Part shown: piece by piece, positions 8,192 to 18,111 of the stretch
How positions within the stretch are numbered: the first letter of the stretch is position 1
How the letters are laid out: each line of letters starts with the position of its first letter
The notes under the pieces: model-generated
Database searches by the model: none
What the model saw: only the letters and a program-made list of their open reading frames with translations
Told to the model about the DNA's origin: nothing
From: Acidilutibacter cellobiosedens
GTDB lineage: Bacteria > Bacillota > Clostridia > Tissierellales > Acidilutibacteraceae
Reading direction: 5' to 3'
Assembly (NCBI RefSeq): GCF_004103715.1
Contig: NZ_CP035282.1
Location: 1,540,673-1,604,672, forward strand
DNA: 64,000 bases
Translations under genes and position numbers: made by a program

Positions 8192-8728
8192 GTGAATAAG
8201 CTGGCAGAGAAATTTTTCTATGAAAAGGATGAAAACCGAGATTTATATAATAAGGTAATAACCAATAACGATAGAAAATCTTTGCCAATATTAGAGGAAA
8301 AATTTTTTAATTATCTGTTCAAAATTTATTTAACAAGTTATATAAACAAATCAATTACTTATACCGCTTTAAATTTTAAAAAGAAATATAATCTCTTAAA
8401 CCTTAGGGAATTGCCTATTTTGAACATTTCTGATGAAGATTTCAATGAAGAAAAAATCAATAACATTCCGGATATACCTTTAGATTATGTAGAAGAGATA
8501 TGCAACATTTATGATAATTTTGATTTCAGACAGATAATCTCGGATGAAAAACTATTATCAGCTATTGATATGCTGAGCAACAGACAGAAGAAAATTTTGT
8601 ACATGTATTATGTCCAGGAAAAGGAAGAATGGGAAATAGCAGTTCAATTGAATATAACAAGGCAGTCCGTGAACAAGACAAGAAACAGAGCCATAAGCAG
8701 AATAAAATTTCAATTGGGGAGGGATTAA
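8192..8728 (+). CDS. Sigma-70 family protein, SigO(YvrI)-like half of a split sigma factor
   Basis: 178 residues, close to the size of Bacillus subtilis SigO. The C-terminal third is a sigma region 4: 'LLSAIDMLSNRQKKILYMYY' followed by the helix-turn-helix 'WEIAVQLNITRQSVNKTRNRAISRIK', which would read the -35 element. The N-terminal part has no clear region 2. In B. subtilis, SigO needs the co-sigma RsoA to supply the region 2 function; the same pairing is seen here two genes on, with a YvrJ gene between. GTG start with AAGGAGGGGGG just before. Target promoters are unknown. Confidence 0.75.
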   Translation: MNKLAEKFFYEKDENRDLYNKVITNNDRKSLPILEEKFFNYLFKIYLTSYINKSITYTALNFKKKYNLLNLRELPILNISDEDFNEEKINNIPDIPLDYVEEICNIYDNFDFRQIISDEKLLSAIDMLSNRQKKILYMYYVQEKEEWEIAVQLNITRQSVNKTRNRAISRIKFQLGRD

Positions 8729-8729
8729 A

Positions 8730-8876
8730 GTGGATACATTCAGTAAAATAGTAGCTAATGTTGGATTTCCTATTGCAGTGGCGGGCTTTTTATTATTCAA
8801 TATAGAAAAGAAAATTGATAAATTAAACGAAATGCTTATAAAAATAATGGAATTGTTTGCAACTCAGAAAGATTAA
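8730..8876 (+). CDS. YvrJ family small membrane protein
   Basis: 48 residues. One hydrophobic helix with the YvrJ signature 'NVGFPIAVAGFLLFNIEKKIDKL' is followed by an amphipathic tail. The GTG start is one base after the sigma gene stop, and GGGGAGGG serves as ribosome site. YvrJ proteins are of unknown function; in B. subtilis yvrJ lies in the same neighbourhood as sigO/rsoA and is under their control. Here it sits physically between the two sigma subunits, which suggests it belongs to the same response, perhaps as membrane-side partner. Confidence 0.8.
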   Translation: MDTFSKIVANVGFPIAVAGFLLFNIEKKIDKLNEMLIKIMELFATQKD

Positions 8877-8889
8877 AGGGAGGAGTATT

Positions 8890-9132
8890 ATGGAAGATGA
8901 AAAATTTGTAGAACTTTGCAAGTTATCGAAAGCAGGTAATAAAGATGCTTTGAACAAATTAATTCTTATATTTAAACCTTTGCTATATCAAAATAGTATG
9001 ATCGATGGTGTTTTTGATGAGGATTTATATCAGGAATTAAATATAAAATTAATAGATTGTATTAAAAAATTTGATTTTAACTGCAAGGATGAGATTCTTT
9101 CCTGCCTGGATATAAAAAATGAAGAGAAGTAA
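8890..9132 (+). CDS. RsoA-like co-sigma factor (HTH_16 / sigma region 2-like)
   Basis: 80 residues, the same length class as B. subtilis RsoA (79). It begins 'MEDEKFVELCKLSKAGNKDALNKLILIFKPLL' and continues 'DEDLYQELNIKLIDCIKKFDF', which resembles the start of sigma region 2 (the 'GD..A...L...F.PLI...' and 'DL.QE..I.L...I..FD' pattern of extracytoplasmic-function sigmas) but stops before region 3/4. It would bind core polymerase and the -10 element together with the region-4 protein at 8192. A GGGAGGAG site lies 5-12 bases before ATG 8890. Third gene of the operon, closed by a terminator. Confidence 0.7.
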   Translation: MEDEKFVELCKLSKAGNKDALNKLILIFKPLLYQNSMIDGVFDEDLYQELNIKLIDCIKKFDFNCKDEILSCLDIKNEEK

Positions 9133-9138
9133 AAAGAG

Positions 9139-9182
9139 ATTATCCTATTGTAAATTTAATTTTATAATAGGATAATTTTTTT
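9139..9182 (+). terminator. Rho-independent terminator of the split-sigma operon
   Basis: A 16-bp stem, 'ATTATCCTATTGTAAA' with 'TTTATAATAGGATAAT' (one G-U pair), six-base loop, then seven T. Confidence 0.9.
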
Positions 9183-9269
9183 AATAAATCGGTTTTTTTA
9201 TTAAAAGCTTTTATTTTGGGTAAAAAAAATGTAATATATATATATCGTGGTATAAAGGGGGAAAAATGT

Positions 9270-9590
9270 ATGCAAAAAGGATTTATACTCTCACTTATAT
9301 TTGCAACCTTGGTTGCAGTGTTTGCATTGAAAAATGCGGATAAAGTACTAATTGATTTTTTATTTGGAAAAGTGATGGTATCTCAAGCCCTGATTATTTT
9401 TATTTCAACTGTGGCAGGCGCTTTAATTGTGTTTATACTGGGTTTTGTAAAAAATATAAAGTTGAAAAAGGCTTTAAAGGAAGCAAACAAAACGGTGGAA
9501 GCTTTGCAGAATGAGAAAGAGGAACTGAGTAATTTACTGGAATCGGCAAAGAAAAGAGAAAAAGAGGTAACAGAGATAGGCAAGGAGTGA
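9270..9590 (+). CDS. LapA-like (DUF1049) membrane protein
   Basis: 106 residues. Two membrane helices (about 3-20 and 37-60) carry the LapA_dom pattern 'ALKNADKVLIDFLFGKVMVSQALIIF'; a coiled coil of about 40 residues follows, ending at the stop. In Bacillus the like gene yrvD also lies directly before recJ. In E. coli the family member LapA works with LapB in envelope assembly, but no role is known in Firmicutes. ATG 9270 follows an AAAGGGGG site; a longer in-frame reading from 9216 lacks one. It almost touches recJ (4 bases). Confidence 0.75.
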   Translation: MQKGFILSLIFATLVAVFALKNADKVLIDFLFGKVMVSQALIIFISTVAGALIVFILGFVKNIKLKKALKEANKTVEALQNEKEELSNLLESAKKREKEVTEIGKE

Positions 9591-9594
9591 TTTC

Positions 9595-12087
9595 GTGATT
9601 GAATTCGATAGGCTTTATAAAATTCATCAATACGACGATAAATTAATTAATAAAATTTCACAAGAATTAAATATTCCGAAGTTGATTGCCAAGCTATTGG
9701 TAAACAGAGGTTTTGCTAACTCTTCTCAATGCAGAGAATTCCTTGACACCGATTTAAACAATATGTATGATCCGTTTATGCTGAAGGATATAAATAAAGG
9801 AGCGGAAAGGATACTTGAAGCAATTAATGAAAAAGAAAAGATATGTATATACGGGGATTATGATGTAGACGGAATTACAAGTACATCCATACTTTTAATT
9901 TTTCTCAAAGGTATAGGCGGAGATTGTTTTTATTATATTCCAAACAGGCTTGAAGAAGGGTATGGGATCAGTAAAAGAGCGGTGGATTATATCTCTTCTC
10001 AAAAAGCGTCTTTGATAATAACAGTTGATTGTGGAATAACTAATATTGAAGAAGTGGAGCATCTGAAGCAAAAGAATATGGATATAATAATTACCGATCA
10101 TCATCAATGCGGCGATATCATTCCAAAATGCAGTGCGGTAATTAATCCAAACAGGTCTGATGATGGTTATCCCTTTAAGAAACTGGCAGGAGTAGGGGTG
10201 ACATTCAAACTAATACAAGCTTTATCTTCTGTATTGAATATTCCTGTAGATTATGAAAAAATACTTCCGTTGGTGGCTTTCGGAACAGTAGCTGATATAG
10301 TATCTTTAACAGGAGAAAATAGGATTATAGTTAAAAATGGGCTCAATATGATAAAAAATACAACTAATATAGGAATTAAAGCATTAATAGAAGTTTCGGG
10401 ACTTAAGGGAAGAGATATTGATTCTTACCATATTGGGTTTGTTATGGGACCGAGATTAAATGCAGCGGGAAGATTGGGGACAGCGAGGAAGGGAGTGGAA
10501 CTTTTCCTTTCTGAGGATTATGATTCGGCGTTATCTATTGCAAAAGAATTAAGCGAAGAAAATTCAAAGAGACAAAGTATAGAGAATGATATACTAAAAG
10601 AAGCCGAAAAATTAATAGCCGAAGAAATAGATTTGGATTCCGAAAAGGTAATAGTGCTGCAGTCCGATAAATGGCATTCGGGAGTTATAGGGATAGTTGC
10701 TTCGAAGCTTTTGGAAAAATACTATAGACCTGTTATATTATTCGCGGTGGAAGGAGATACGGCAAGAGGCTCTGCCAGAAGTATTCCTGCTTTCAATATA
10801 TATGAGGGTTTAAAATCATGCGAAGGCCTTTTGGAGAAATATGGCGGGCATAAGATGGCGGCGGGTATTTCAATCAATAAAAATAACATTTTAAAATTCA
10901 GAAAGGGAATCAATAAGATTGCTGATAAGGTATTGAGTAAGGAGGATTTAATTAAAGAAATAGATATAGACTGCGCAATTTCTTCTCAGGATATAGAATT
11001 GGAAACTATAGAGGATATAAAGAAGTTGGAACCCTTCGGTATTGATAATCCTACTCCTCAATTCATATTGAAAAACGGCAAGATAGAGGATTTAAGGACT
11101 GTAGGCAAATATAGAAAGCATATTAAAATGTCCATTACGAAAGATGGGAAAAAAGTGAATTGTATAGGATTTGATTTAGGAGAGTATGCTAATATATTAA
11201 ATCCCAAAGATGAAATAAACATTGTAGGTTTCCTCGGCATAAACGAATATATGAATATATTAAGCCCTCAGATATTTATAAAGGATATAGTGGGTAATTA
11301 TGAATATAGGAATAAATATTATTATTATTTTAAAAGGAAATTAAATAGCGGACACAAATATAATGATGAAAATGAAAATAATATAAGTATTTCTCACAGT
11401 AAGGAGAACAGATTTGATTATATCTTTGATATCTTGGATAAAGAAAAGGGAGTTCTTATCTTAATAAATAATTATTTTAATTTAGTCAGAGTGTCTAACA
11501 GAATTCAAACCCAGGGAAGAAATTTCATCAGAAGAATTTGTTTGAACTTTGAATGTGATGAAGGAGAGAAAGAAAATTCCGTTGTTTTTCTACCCAATTT
11601 AGAATTAATTGATAAAAATAGATATAATAAGATTATATTATATGATTTTAATTTTAATAAGGATGAATTATTCAAATTTTTAGATGACAGCAATGATTAT
11701 TCTGTTGAATTCTTGGGAAAAGAAGAGGATATTGAATTAAATAAAAAAGTATTAAATTATATAGTTCCTTCTTTAGAAGATATGCGTATAGTATATAGAA
11801 ATTTATTTTCTGCAAAGAGTAATTTTTTAATGATTGAAACAAATCCCTATGTTCATTCTTTGAGCAAAAAATTAAGTTCCGGATTCACAAAACCAAAACT
11901 TGATTTAATATTGGATATATTTAAAGATTGTAATTTAATTGATTATATTGAGAATAACGGTAATTATAATATTAAACTTTTGAATAGACGAAAAGAAAAG
12001 ATAGATATAATGAATATTCCTAAGGTTAGATATTTACAGAAGTTGTATTCTCAATGGACAAAAAATCAAGAAATGACGAGTAGGTGA
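9595..12087 (+). CDS. recJ: Single-stranded-DNA-specific exonuclease RecJ
   Basis: 830 residues. The DHH phosphoesterase core is plain: motif I 'CIYGDYDVDGITST' (about 84-97), motif III 'IITDHHQCGD' (about 165), 'PRLNAAGRLGTARKG', and the DHHA1 motif 'GHKMAAGISI' (about 420). An OB-fold region follows, then a Firmicute-type C-terminal extension of about 260 residues. RecJ degrades single strands 5' to 3' with Mn2+ in recombination and mismatch or base-excision repair. Starts at GTG 9595 with an AAGGAG overlapping the upstream stop. Confidence 0.95.
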   Translation: MIEFDRLYKIHQYDDKLINKISQELNIPKLIAKLLVNRGFANSSQCREFLDTDLNNMYDPFMLKDINKGAERILEAINEKEKICIYGDYDVDGITSTSILLIFLKGIGGDCFYYIPNRLEEGYGISKRAVDYISSQKASLIITVDCGITNIEEVEHLKQKNMDIIITDHHQCGDIIPKCSAVINPNRSDDGYPFKKLAGVGVTFKLIQALSSVLNIPVDYEKILPLVAFGTVADIVSLTGENRIIVKNGLNMIKNTTNIGIKALIEVSGLKGRDIDSYHIGFVMGPRLNAAGRLGTARKGVELFLSEDYDSALSIAKELSEENSKRQSIENDILKEAEKLIAEEIDLDSEKVIVLQSDKWHSGVIGIVASKLLEKYYRPVILFAVEGDTARGSARSIPAFNIYEGLKSCEGLLEKYGGHKMAAGISINKNNILKFRKGINKIADKVLSKEDLIKEIDIDCAISSQDIELETIEDIKKLEPFGIDNPTPQFILKNGKIEDLRTVGKYRKHIKMSITKDGKKVNCIGFDLGEYANILNPKDEINIVGFLGINEYMNILSPQIFIKDIVGNYEYRNKYYYYFKRKLNSGHKYNDENENNISISHSKENRFDYIFDILDKEKGVLILINNYFNLVRVSNRIQTQGRNFIRRICLNFECDEGEKENSVVFLPNLELIDKNRYNKIILYDFNFNKDELFKFLDDSNDYSVEFLGKEEDIELNKKVLNYIVPSLEDMRIVYRNLFSAKSNFLMIETNPYVHSLSKKLSSGFTKPKLDLILDIFKDCNLIDYIENNGNYNIKLLNRRKEKIDIMNIPKVRYLQKLYSQWTKNQEMTSR

Positions 12088-12091
12088 AATT

Positions 12092-14248
12092 ATGATAGAA
12101 AATTTAATTTTAAAAATAGAACAATATAATCCTCAGGCAGATATGAAGCAAATAATAAAGGCTTATAATTTTGCTGAAACAGCTCATGAGGGACAGCTTA
12201 GAAATTCCGGAGAAAGGTATTTTGTCCATCCTTTTAATGTTGCGATGATATTGGCTGATATGAATATGGATACTCCTACGATTATAGCGGGATTATTCCA
12301 TGATATATTGGAGGATACAAATATTACTTATGAGACTATTGTATCTGAATTTGGAGAAGAAGTGGCTAATTTAGTCGATGGAGTGACAAAGTTAAGAAAG
12401 TTGAATTATAAAACCAAACAGGAAAATCAAGCAGAGAATTTGAGAAAAATGGTTATGGCTATGGCCAAGGATATCAGAGTTATAATTATAAAACTTGCAG
12501 ACAGACTTCATAATATGCGTACTCTTGAATATATGAGCGATGAAAAAAAGAAGGAAAAAGCACTGGAAACATTGGAGATATATGCACCTTTGGCTCATAG
12601 ACTTGGTATTTCAAAAATTAAATGGGAATTGGAGGATTTATCCCTGAGATATCTTGATCCTGAAGGGTATTACGACCTTGTGGATAAGGTTTCAAAGCAG
12701 AGAAAGGAAAGAGAGGCGTATATTCAGGATATTATTACTACCTTGCAAAAAAAATTGGATGAAATGGATATACATTGTGAAATAAGCGGAAGGCCTAAAA
12801 ATTTTTATAGTATATACAGAAAGATGGTGTATCAGAATAAGAGCTTTGAGCAGATATTTGATTTAACTGCTATAAGAGTAATTGTGGATTCCGTTAAAGA
12901 CTGTTATGGAGTATTGGGCATGGTTCATACTTTATGGAAGCCTATTCCGGGAAGGTTTAAGGATTATATTGCTATGCCAAAACCTAATATGTATCAGTCT
13001 CTCCATACTACGGTTATTGGACCTAAGGGAGAAATCTTTGAAGTTCAAATAAGAACTTGGGAAATGCATAGGACTGCCGAATACGGTATCGCAGCTCATT
13101 GGAAATACAAAGAAGGGACTACAAAATCTGATAATTTTGATGATAAACTTACTTGGCTGAGGCAGCTTCTTGAATGGCAGAAGGATCTGAAAGATCCCAA
13201 AGAATTTATGGAATCGTTGAAGATTGACTTTTTTACCGACGAGGTTTTTGTATTCACACCGAAAGGTGACGTTATAGATCTTCCCAATGGTTCTACTCCC
13301 GTAGATTTTGCTTACAGAGTCCATACGGATGTGGGCAACAGCTGTGTAGGTGCAAAGGTGGACGGAAGGATAGTTCCCCTTGATTATAAATTGAAAAATG
13401 GGAATATAGTTAGTATCATTACTTCCAATAATACGGGGCCGAGCAGAGACTGGCTGAAAATTGTTAAAAGCAGTCAAGCTAAGAGCAAGATAAGACAGTG
13501 GTTTAAAAAAGAAGAAAAAGATTTGAATTTAAATAGAGGAAAAGAGATACTTGAAAGAGAAGTCAAAAGGCAGGGATATAAACCTGCTGATATGATAAAA
13601 GAAGATTGGCTCAAATCTATTGCGAGTAAATTATCGTTAAGTTCGACAGATGCTCTTTATGCGGGACTGGGATACGGAAGTGTTACCCTTTCACAAATAA
13701 TGACTAAACTTAAAGAATTTTATAAGAAATATTATATCAGCAAAGATGAAAAAGATAATATAGGGAAGAATATCGGGTCTACTGTTAAAAAGGACCATCC
13801 TCTGGCTCAGGGAGTAATAGTCAAAGGACTGGATAATATAAAGGTGCGTTTTTCGAGATGCTGCAATCCTGTGCCGGGTGATGAAATAGTCGGATATATC
13901 ACAAGAGGAAGAGGCGTATCGGTCCACAGGGCAGATTGTCCCAATATAAAAGAATTAAGAAAAGATGAAAGATTCATTGAAGTTGAATGGGATACTCAGA
14001 AAAAGGCTTCTTATAAAGCTGAAATTCAAATAAAAGCTTCGGACAGAACAGGATTTCTTGCAGAAGTAACTCAAAAGATGACGGATTCCAATTTAACGGT
14101 AATATCTCTAAATGCAAGGACAAACAAAGAAAAAGTTGCTTTGATTAATATAACCTTAGGGATAAAAGATATTGTAGAACTTAGAGATTTGATGAAAAAA
14201 ATAAAAAAGATAAAAGGAGTCATTGATGTATATAGGGTGACGAGTTAG
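12092..14248 (+). CDS. rel: Bifunctional (p)ppGpp synthetase/hydrolase
   Basis: 718 residues, the usual length for the long Rel/SpoT homologue. Order of domains: HD hydrolase with 'HDILEDT' intact (about 70), synthetase with 'YSIYRKM' and 'DLTAIRVIV' (about 240-270), TGS (about 390-450), a zinc-finger-like '[18 protein letters not shown]' and a C-terminal ACT/RRM fold. Both hydrolase and synthetase motifs are present, so it should make and destroy the alarmone. It begins four bases after recJ; apt, often between these genes in Firmicutes, is absent here. Confidence 0.95.
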   Translation: MIENLILKIEQYNPQADMKQIIKAYNFAETAHEGQLRNSGERYFVHPFNVAMILADMNMDTPTIIAGLFHDILEDTNITYETIVSEFGEEVANLVDGVTKLRKLNYKTKQENQAENLRKMVMAMAKDIRVIIIKLADRLHNMRTLEYMSDEKKKEKALETLEIYAPLAHRLGISKIKWELEDLSLRYLDPEGYYDLVDKVSKQRKEREAYIQDIITTLQKKLDEMDIHCEISGRPKNFYSIYRKMVYQNKSFEQIFDLTAIRVIVDSVKDCYGVLGMVHTLWKPIPGRFKDYIAMPKPNMYQSLHTTVIGPKGEIFEVQIRTWEMHRTAEYGIAAHWKYKEGTTKSDNFDDKLTWLRQLLEWQKDLKDPKEFMESLKIDFFTDEVFVFTPKGDVIDLPNGSTPVDFAYRVHTDVGNSCVGAKVDGRIVPLDYKLKNGNIVSIITSNNTGPSRDWLKIVKSSQAKSKIRQWFKKEEKDLNLNRGKEILEREVKRQGYKPADMIKEDWLKSIASKLSLSSTDALYAGLGYGSVTLSQIMTKLKEFYKKYYISKDEKDNIGKNIGSTVKKDHPLAQGVIVKGLDNIKVRFSRCCNPVPGDEIVGYITRGRGVSVHRADCPNIKELRKDERFIEVEWDTQKKASYKAEIQIKASDRTGFLAEVTQKMTDSNLTVISLNARTNKEKVALINITLGIKDIVELRDLMKKIKKIKGVIDVYRVTS

Positions 14249-14262
14249 GAGAGGGTGAATAT

Positions 14263-14712
14263 ATGCGGGCAGTAGTTCAGAGGGTATCTTCGGCAGAAGT
14301 GCAGGTAGAAGGTCGGATGGTAGGAAAAATCGGCGGAGGGTTGTTGGTATTTTTGGGTGTCGGAAAGGAAGATGACGAAAAGGATTTAAAGTATCTATCC
14401 GAAAAGATATGGGGATTAAGAATATTTCAGGATGAAAATGGGAAAATGAATCTTTCCCTTATTGATGCGGGAGGAGAGTTATTAATAGTTTCTCAGTTTA
14501 CTCTTTACGGAGATGTAAGGAAGGGCAAGAGACCAAGCTTCACCGATTCTGCCGAACCGAAAATTGCAGAGAAATTTTACGAAGAGTTTATAAAGATGTC
14601 TGTTGATAAAGGTATAAAGACGGAAAAGGGAATTTTCGGAGCGGAAATGAAAGTCAGCCTTATAAATGACGGACCTGTTACCATTCTTTTAGATAGCAAA
14701 AAAATTTTTTAG
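14263..14712 (+). CDS. dtd: D-aminoacyl-tRNA deacylase
   Basis: 149 residues, full length. It carries both signature motifs of the family: '[17 protein letters not shown]' (Ser-Gln-x-Thr, about 77-80) and the cross-subunit '[11 protein letters not shown]' (Gly-Pro-Val-Thr) near the C-terminus. It clears D-amino acids and glycine from mischarged tRNA. Good ribosome site (AGGAGAGGGTG). Rel-dtd order is conserved in many Firmicutes. Confidence 0.97.
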   Translation: MRAVVQRVSSAEVQVEGRMVGKIGGGLLVFLGVGKEDDEKDLKYLSEKIWGLRIFQDENGKMNLSLIDAGGELLIVSQFTLYGDVRKGKRPSFTDSAEPKIAEKFYEEFIKMSVDKGIKTEKGIFGAEMKVSLINDGPVTILLDSKKIF

Positions 14713-14723
14713 GAGGGATAAAC

Positions 14724-15344
14724 TTGAAAATTGAAAGGACTGTTGTGGGGGTTTATGCGGCAAATTGTTATATTGTATATTCGGAAGATACAAATGAAGG
14801 GATAGTCATAGATCCGGGTGCCGAAGGAGATATTATAATAGATAAAATAAAGAAATTAGGCTTAAATATAAAGTATATAATAATTACTCACGGTCATGGA
14901 GACCATATAGGAGCATTATCTGAGGTTAAACAGTTTACCAATGCTCCTGTACTTATTCATGGATTGGATAAGGATATGCTTAAGGACGGAGATAAAAGCC
15001 TGTCAAATGTAATTAATAAAAAGAATGTGAATCTGGAAGCTGATATGTTATTAAAAGGCGGAGAAGAAATCAAGGTGGGAAATTTAAAGTTTGAGATAAT
15101 TCACACTCCGGGGCATACTCCCGGAGGAATAAGCGTTAAATGCGGAAACAGCTTGTTTACGGGAGATACATTGTTTTATCACTCCGTAGGAAGGACGGAT
15201 TTTCCCGGAGGTTCCTTTGAAGATATAGTAAATTCGGTTAAAGAAAAGCTCATTATATATCCTGACGAAACTGTGGTTTATCCGGGGCATGACAGATACT
15301 CCACTATCGGAGAAGAAAAAAAATATAATCCCTTTATTAATTAA
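14724..15344 (+). CDS. Metallo-beta-lactamase-fold hydrolase (YqgX/GloB-like)
   Basis: 206 residues with the complete two-metal site: 'ITHGHGDHIGAL' (HxHxDH), 'IIHTPGHTPGGI' (His), 'FTGDTLFYHSVGRTDF' (Asp) and 'YPGHDRYSTIGEE' (His). The length and the missing C-terminal substrate domain match the YcbL/YqgX glyoxalase II-like group, which acts on thioesters such as S-lactoylglutathione or a bacillithiol analogue. TTG start with AGGAGG seven bases before. It follows dtd, as in other Clostridia. Confidence 0.85.
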   Translation: MKIERTVVGVYAANCYIVYSEDTNEGIVIDPGAEGDIIIDKIKKLGLNIKYIIITHGHGDHIGALSEVKQFTNAPVLIHGLDKDMLKDGDKSLSNVINKKNVNLEADMLLKGGEEIKVGNLKFEIIHTPGHTPGGISVKCGNSLFTGDTLFYHSVGRTDFPGGSFEDIVNSVKEKLIIYPDETVVYPGHDRYSTIGEEKKYNPFIN

Positions 15345-15404
15345 GTATACTATCCTATCTCCCTGGGAAACTTAATATATATAAAAGTATGGGAGGTGTG
15401 GATA

Positions 15405-15566
15405 ATGAAAAAGAAAAGAATCAAATTAAACCATAAAAATATCGATTTGCATGATATAGAGGAACTTTATGAGATGGGATTGAGTGAAGAAGAAATTGCC
15501 AGGGATTTTGATATACCAATAAAATATGTGGACAGCCTGATGAAGGACGCAGATAGAGAAGAGTGA
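15405..15566 (+). CDS. Small helix-turn-helix protein of unknown function
   Basis: 53 residues: a basic start (MKKKRIKLNHKN) then 'HDIEELYEMGLSEEEIARDFDIPIKYVDSLMK', the shape of a lone resolvase/sigma-type helix-turn-helix. GGGAGGTG precedes the ATG by seven bases and the stop overlaps the next gene, so it is most likely translated. A small DNA-binding or adaptor protein is plausible; no function is known to me. Confidence 0.65.
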   Translation: MKKKRIKLNHKNIDLHDIEELYEMGLSEEEIARDFDIPIKYVDSLMKDADREE

Positions 15567-17083
15567 GGAAAATGGTTTATATACGGCTTAAAGGTCATGA
15601 TTACAGATATGAAATGTATGAGCTTATAAGGGAATTTTTTTTTGGAGAAGATATAATCTTTTTAGATGAGGATGAAGAATATAAAGATAAAGAAATATTT
15701 ATAGAAAATTTATTGACGGGGAAATCAAACGATTGGACAGTTGAAACAAAAATATACAAAGACGGTATTTTGACAACAAATGTTAAAGATAAGTCCATTC
15801 AAAATCTTAACATTGGACGGAAAAGTCTAAATAAGAAGATTAAAAATGGGATAAAGATAAATTTATATGAGTCTTTAACGGATTTTACGGGAATCAAAAT
15901 TCCCTGGGGAATACTTACGGGAGTAAGGCCCGTAAAAATTGTTCATGATTTAATGAATAAAGAAGCAGCTCAAGATGAAATATTTAATGTTCTTGTAAAT
16001 GGATATAAAATAGACAAAGAAAAAGCGGAATTGATTATTCGTGTTGCCGAAAGACAGAGAAAATATATCGGTAATATTAAAAAGGATGATTTTAGCCTTT
16101 ATATAAGTATACCTTTTTGTCCCGGCAGGTGCTATTATTGTTCTTTTCCGTCCAATGCCATCGAATCAAACAGATGTTATGTAGATGAATATACTCGAAA
16201 ATTGATTCATGAAATAGAAAGTATCGGTGAAATCATGAAAAACAGAAGTATCAGCACAGTATATATAGGAGGCGGTACTCCCACTGCTATACCCATAAAA
16301 AATTTGGACGAAGTCATCCAATGTATATATAAAACATTTAATAAGGATAATATCGATGAAATAACGGTAGAAGCCGGAAGACCGGACACCATGGACAGGG
16401 ACATGCTGTCGATGTTAAAGAAAAACAGAATAGACAGAATAAGCATAAATCCTCAGACCATGAATGACAGAACTTTAAGGGCTTTAGGAAGAAATCACAG
16501 TTCCGAAGATATAAAGAAAGTTTATTATTTGGCAAGGGAAATTGGTTTTGACGTAATAAATATGGATTTGATTGTGGGGCTTCCCAAAGAAGAAATTAAT
16601 GATGTTATTCACACCCTTGATGAAATAAAAAAACTGAATCCCGAAAATTTAACAGTTCATACTCTTGCGATAAAAAAAGGCTCTAAGTTTATAGAACACC
16701 AAGACTATTTTAAGAAGACAAATCGGGAGAAAATAGAAAAGATGATTGAAATTTCACAAGAATATGCGAAAGAAATGAATATTAAGCCTTATTATTTATA
16801 CAGACAAAAACAGATGCTGGGGAATTTTGAAAATACGGGATATGCCAAGGAAGGCACGGAATGTATATATAACATAGCTATTATGGAAGAAAAAGAGACC
16901 ATTATAGGTGCGGGAGCAGGGGCGGTTTCCAAGATATATTATCCCGAAGATAACAAACTTGAAAGAGTTCCCAATGTGAAGGATTTAAGAGAATATCTCA
17001 CAAGAATTGATGAGATGATAGAGAGAAAATCAAAGGTATTTTTGGGAGAGAATAAAATTGAAAATACGAAAGGCATTGATTAG
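15563..17083 (+). CDS. hemZ: Radical SAM coproporphyrinogen III oxidase-like protein HemZ
   Basis: 506 residues. The middle carries 'YISIPFCPGRCYYCSFPS' with the CxxxCxxC cluster, where the second gap is Tyr-Tyr as in HemN/HemZ, followed by 'VYIGGGTPTAI'. It also has the HemZ-specific N-terminal region of about 160 residues that HemN and HemW lack. HemZ-type proteins decarboxylate coproporphyrinogen III or act as HemW-like haem chaperones; the choice is open. The GTG at 15563 overlaps the previous stop; ATG 15572 is an equally good start. Confidence 0.85.
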   Translation: MRKMVYIRLKGHDYRYEMYELIREFFFGEDIIFLDEDEEYKDKEIFIENLLTGKSNDWTVETKIYKDGILTTNVKDKSIQNLNIGRKSLNKKIKNGIKINLYESLTDFTGIKIPWGILTGVRPVKIVHDLMNKEAAQDEIFNVLVNGYKIDKEKAELIIRVAERQRKYIGNIKKDDFSLYISIPFCPGRCYYCSFPSNAIESNRCYVDEYTRKLIHEIESIGEIMKNRSISTVYIGGGTPTAIPIKNLDEVIQCIYKTFNKDNIDEITVEAGRPDTMDRDMLSMLKKNRIDRISINPQTMNDRTLRALGRNHSSEDIKKVYYLAREIGFDVINMDLIVGLPKEEINDVIHTLDEIKKLNPENLTVHTLAIKKGSKFIEHQDYFKKTNREKIEKMIEISQEYAKEMNIKPYYLYRQKQMLGNFENTGYAKEGTECIYNIAIMEEKETIIGAGAGAVSKIYYPEDNKLERVPNVKDLREYLTRIDEMIERKSKVFLGENKIENTKGID

Positions 17084-17579
17084 TGATATTAAACAGATAG
17101 CAAGAGTTCATGTGGATTCATGGAGGACTGCATATAAGGGAATTATGTCTGATGAATATTTGGATAATCTAAGCTGTGATAACAGAGAAAGAAACTGGAA
17201 GAAAAGATTATTTGAAAATAAGGAGTCAACAGAATTTATGTATGTTGCGGAAAATGAAGAAGAAAAAATTGTAGGCTTTGCATCGGCTGATATAGATAAA
17301 GAAGATAAACAATATCAAGGAACTCTCTATACTTTATATATTTTAGAACCTTATCAGAGAATAGGCATTGGAAAAGAATTGGTAAAATCTGTTGTGAAGA
17401 AATTAAAAGAAAACGGTATTAATTCGTTAAAGTTGTGGGCTTTTGAAGATAATCCCTCAAGAAAATTTTATGAAAAATTCGGAGGAAAAATAATGGGTAA
17501 AAAAGTTTCAAAAGTAGGATATGTACAACTTAACGAATTATTATACGGCTGGAAAGATATAAATGATATCAGATTTTGA
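17058..17579 (+). CDS. GNAT family N-acetyltransferase
   Basis: 173 residues, TTG start lying 26 bases inside the end of hemZ and preceded by GGGAGAG. 'DIKQIARVHVDSWRTAYKGIM' is a usual opening of this subfamily; the acetyl-CoA loop is 'EPYQRIGIGKELVKSVVKKL' and motif B 'NGINSLKLWAFEDNPSRKFYEKFGG'. Complete. The acceptor substrate is unknown. Confidence 0.85.
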   Translation: MKIRKALISDIKQIARVHVDSWRTAYKGIMSDEYLDNLSCDNRERNWKKRLFENKESTEFMYVAENEEEKIVGFASADIDKEDKQYQGTLYTLYILEPYQRIGIGKELVKSVVKKLKENGINSLKLWAFEDNPSRKFYEKFGGKIMGKKVSKVGYVQLNELLYGWKDINDIRF

Positions 17580-17607
17580 ATATATTCAAGGGAAGGGTGC
17601 AAAATGA

Positions 17608-17886
17608 AAAATACTCTTTGATATCGGTCATTACCAACTGGGAGTCAGAAAAAATTTGGAGGATTTTATTGACTTTATTATCGGAATTCATATACATGAT
17701 AATGACGGGGAAAATGACCTTCATTTGGAAGTAGGGAAAGGAATTATTGAATTTAAAGAAATTTTTTCCCAGCTTTATACAAAACTTAATGATTTAATTT
17801 TTGTGTTGGAGTACAGAACCATAGATTTTGAAATGATAAATTCAAGCGTTAAGTACATAAATGCAGTCATACCGTGCCACCGATAA
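17608..17886 (+). pseudogene. Sugar-phosphate isomerase/epimerase (AP endonuclease 2-type TIM barrel), C-terminal remnant
   Basis: An open stretch without a start codon reads 'FDIGHYQLGV' then 'IHIHDNDGENDLHLEVGKG' and ends normally. These are the last beta strands of the xylose-isomerase-like barrel (metal-binding His/Asp in 'HIHDNDG', and 'H..VGKG..DF'). A TGA directly before (17605) closes the frame. The first two thirds of the usual 260-residue protein are gone. 17887-18111 beyond it is AT-rich and should hold the promoter of the next operon. Confidence 0.7.
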
Positions 17887-18111
17887 TCATGTTCCGTTTT
17901 TTCCAATTGCTTTTATTTTACCAAGATATTTATACTTATACAAAATTTTTTGTTTAACCTCAATAAATTAATTACTGATGTACTTATAAGAACAGATACA
18001 TATTTTTTTTGATTCCTGAACATAAATTACTTATCATTAAGGAAGATATATGGTATGGATTTATAAGAGATATATATGTATAATTTTAATTAAGAAAGGG
18101 TTTGTATAATT

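Noticed and set aside
7906-8288. Minus-strand open frames before the sigma gene
   Set aside because: No ribosome sites, low-complexity Phe/Ile-rich translations and no similarity I recognise; one overlaps the well-supported sigma gene.
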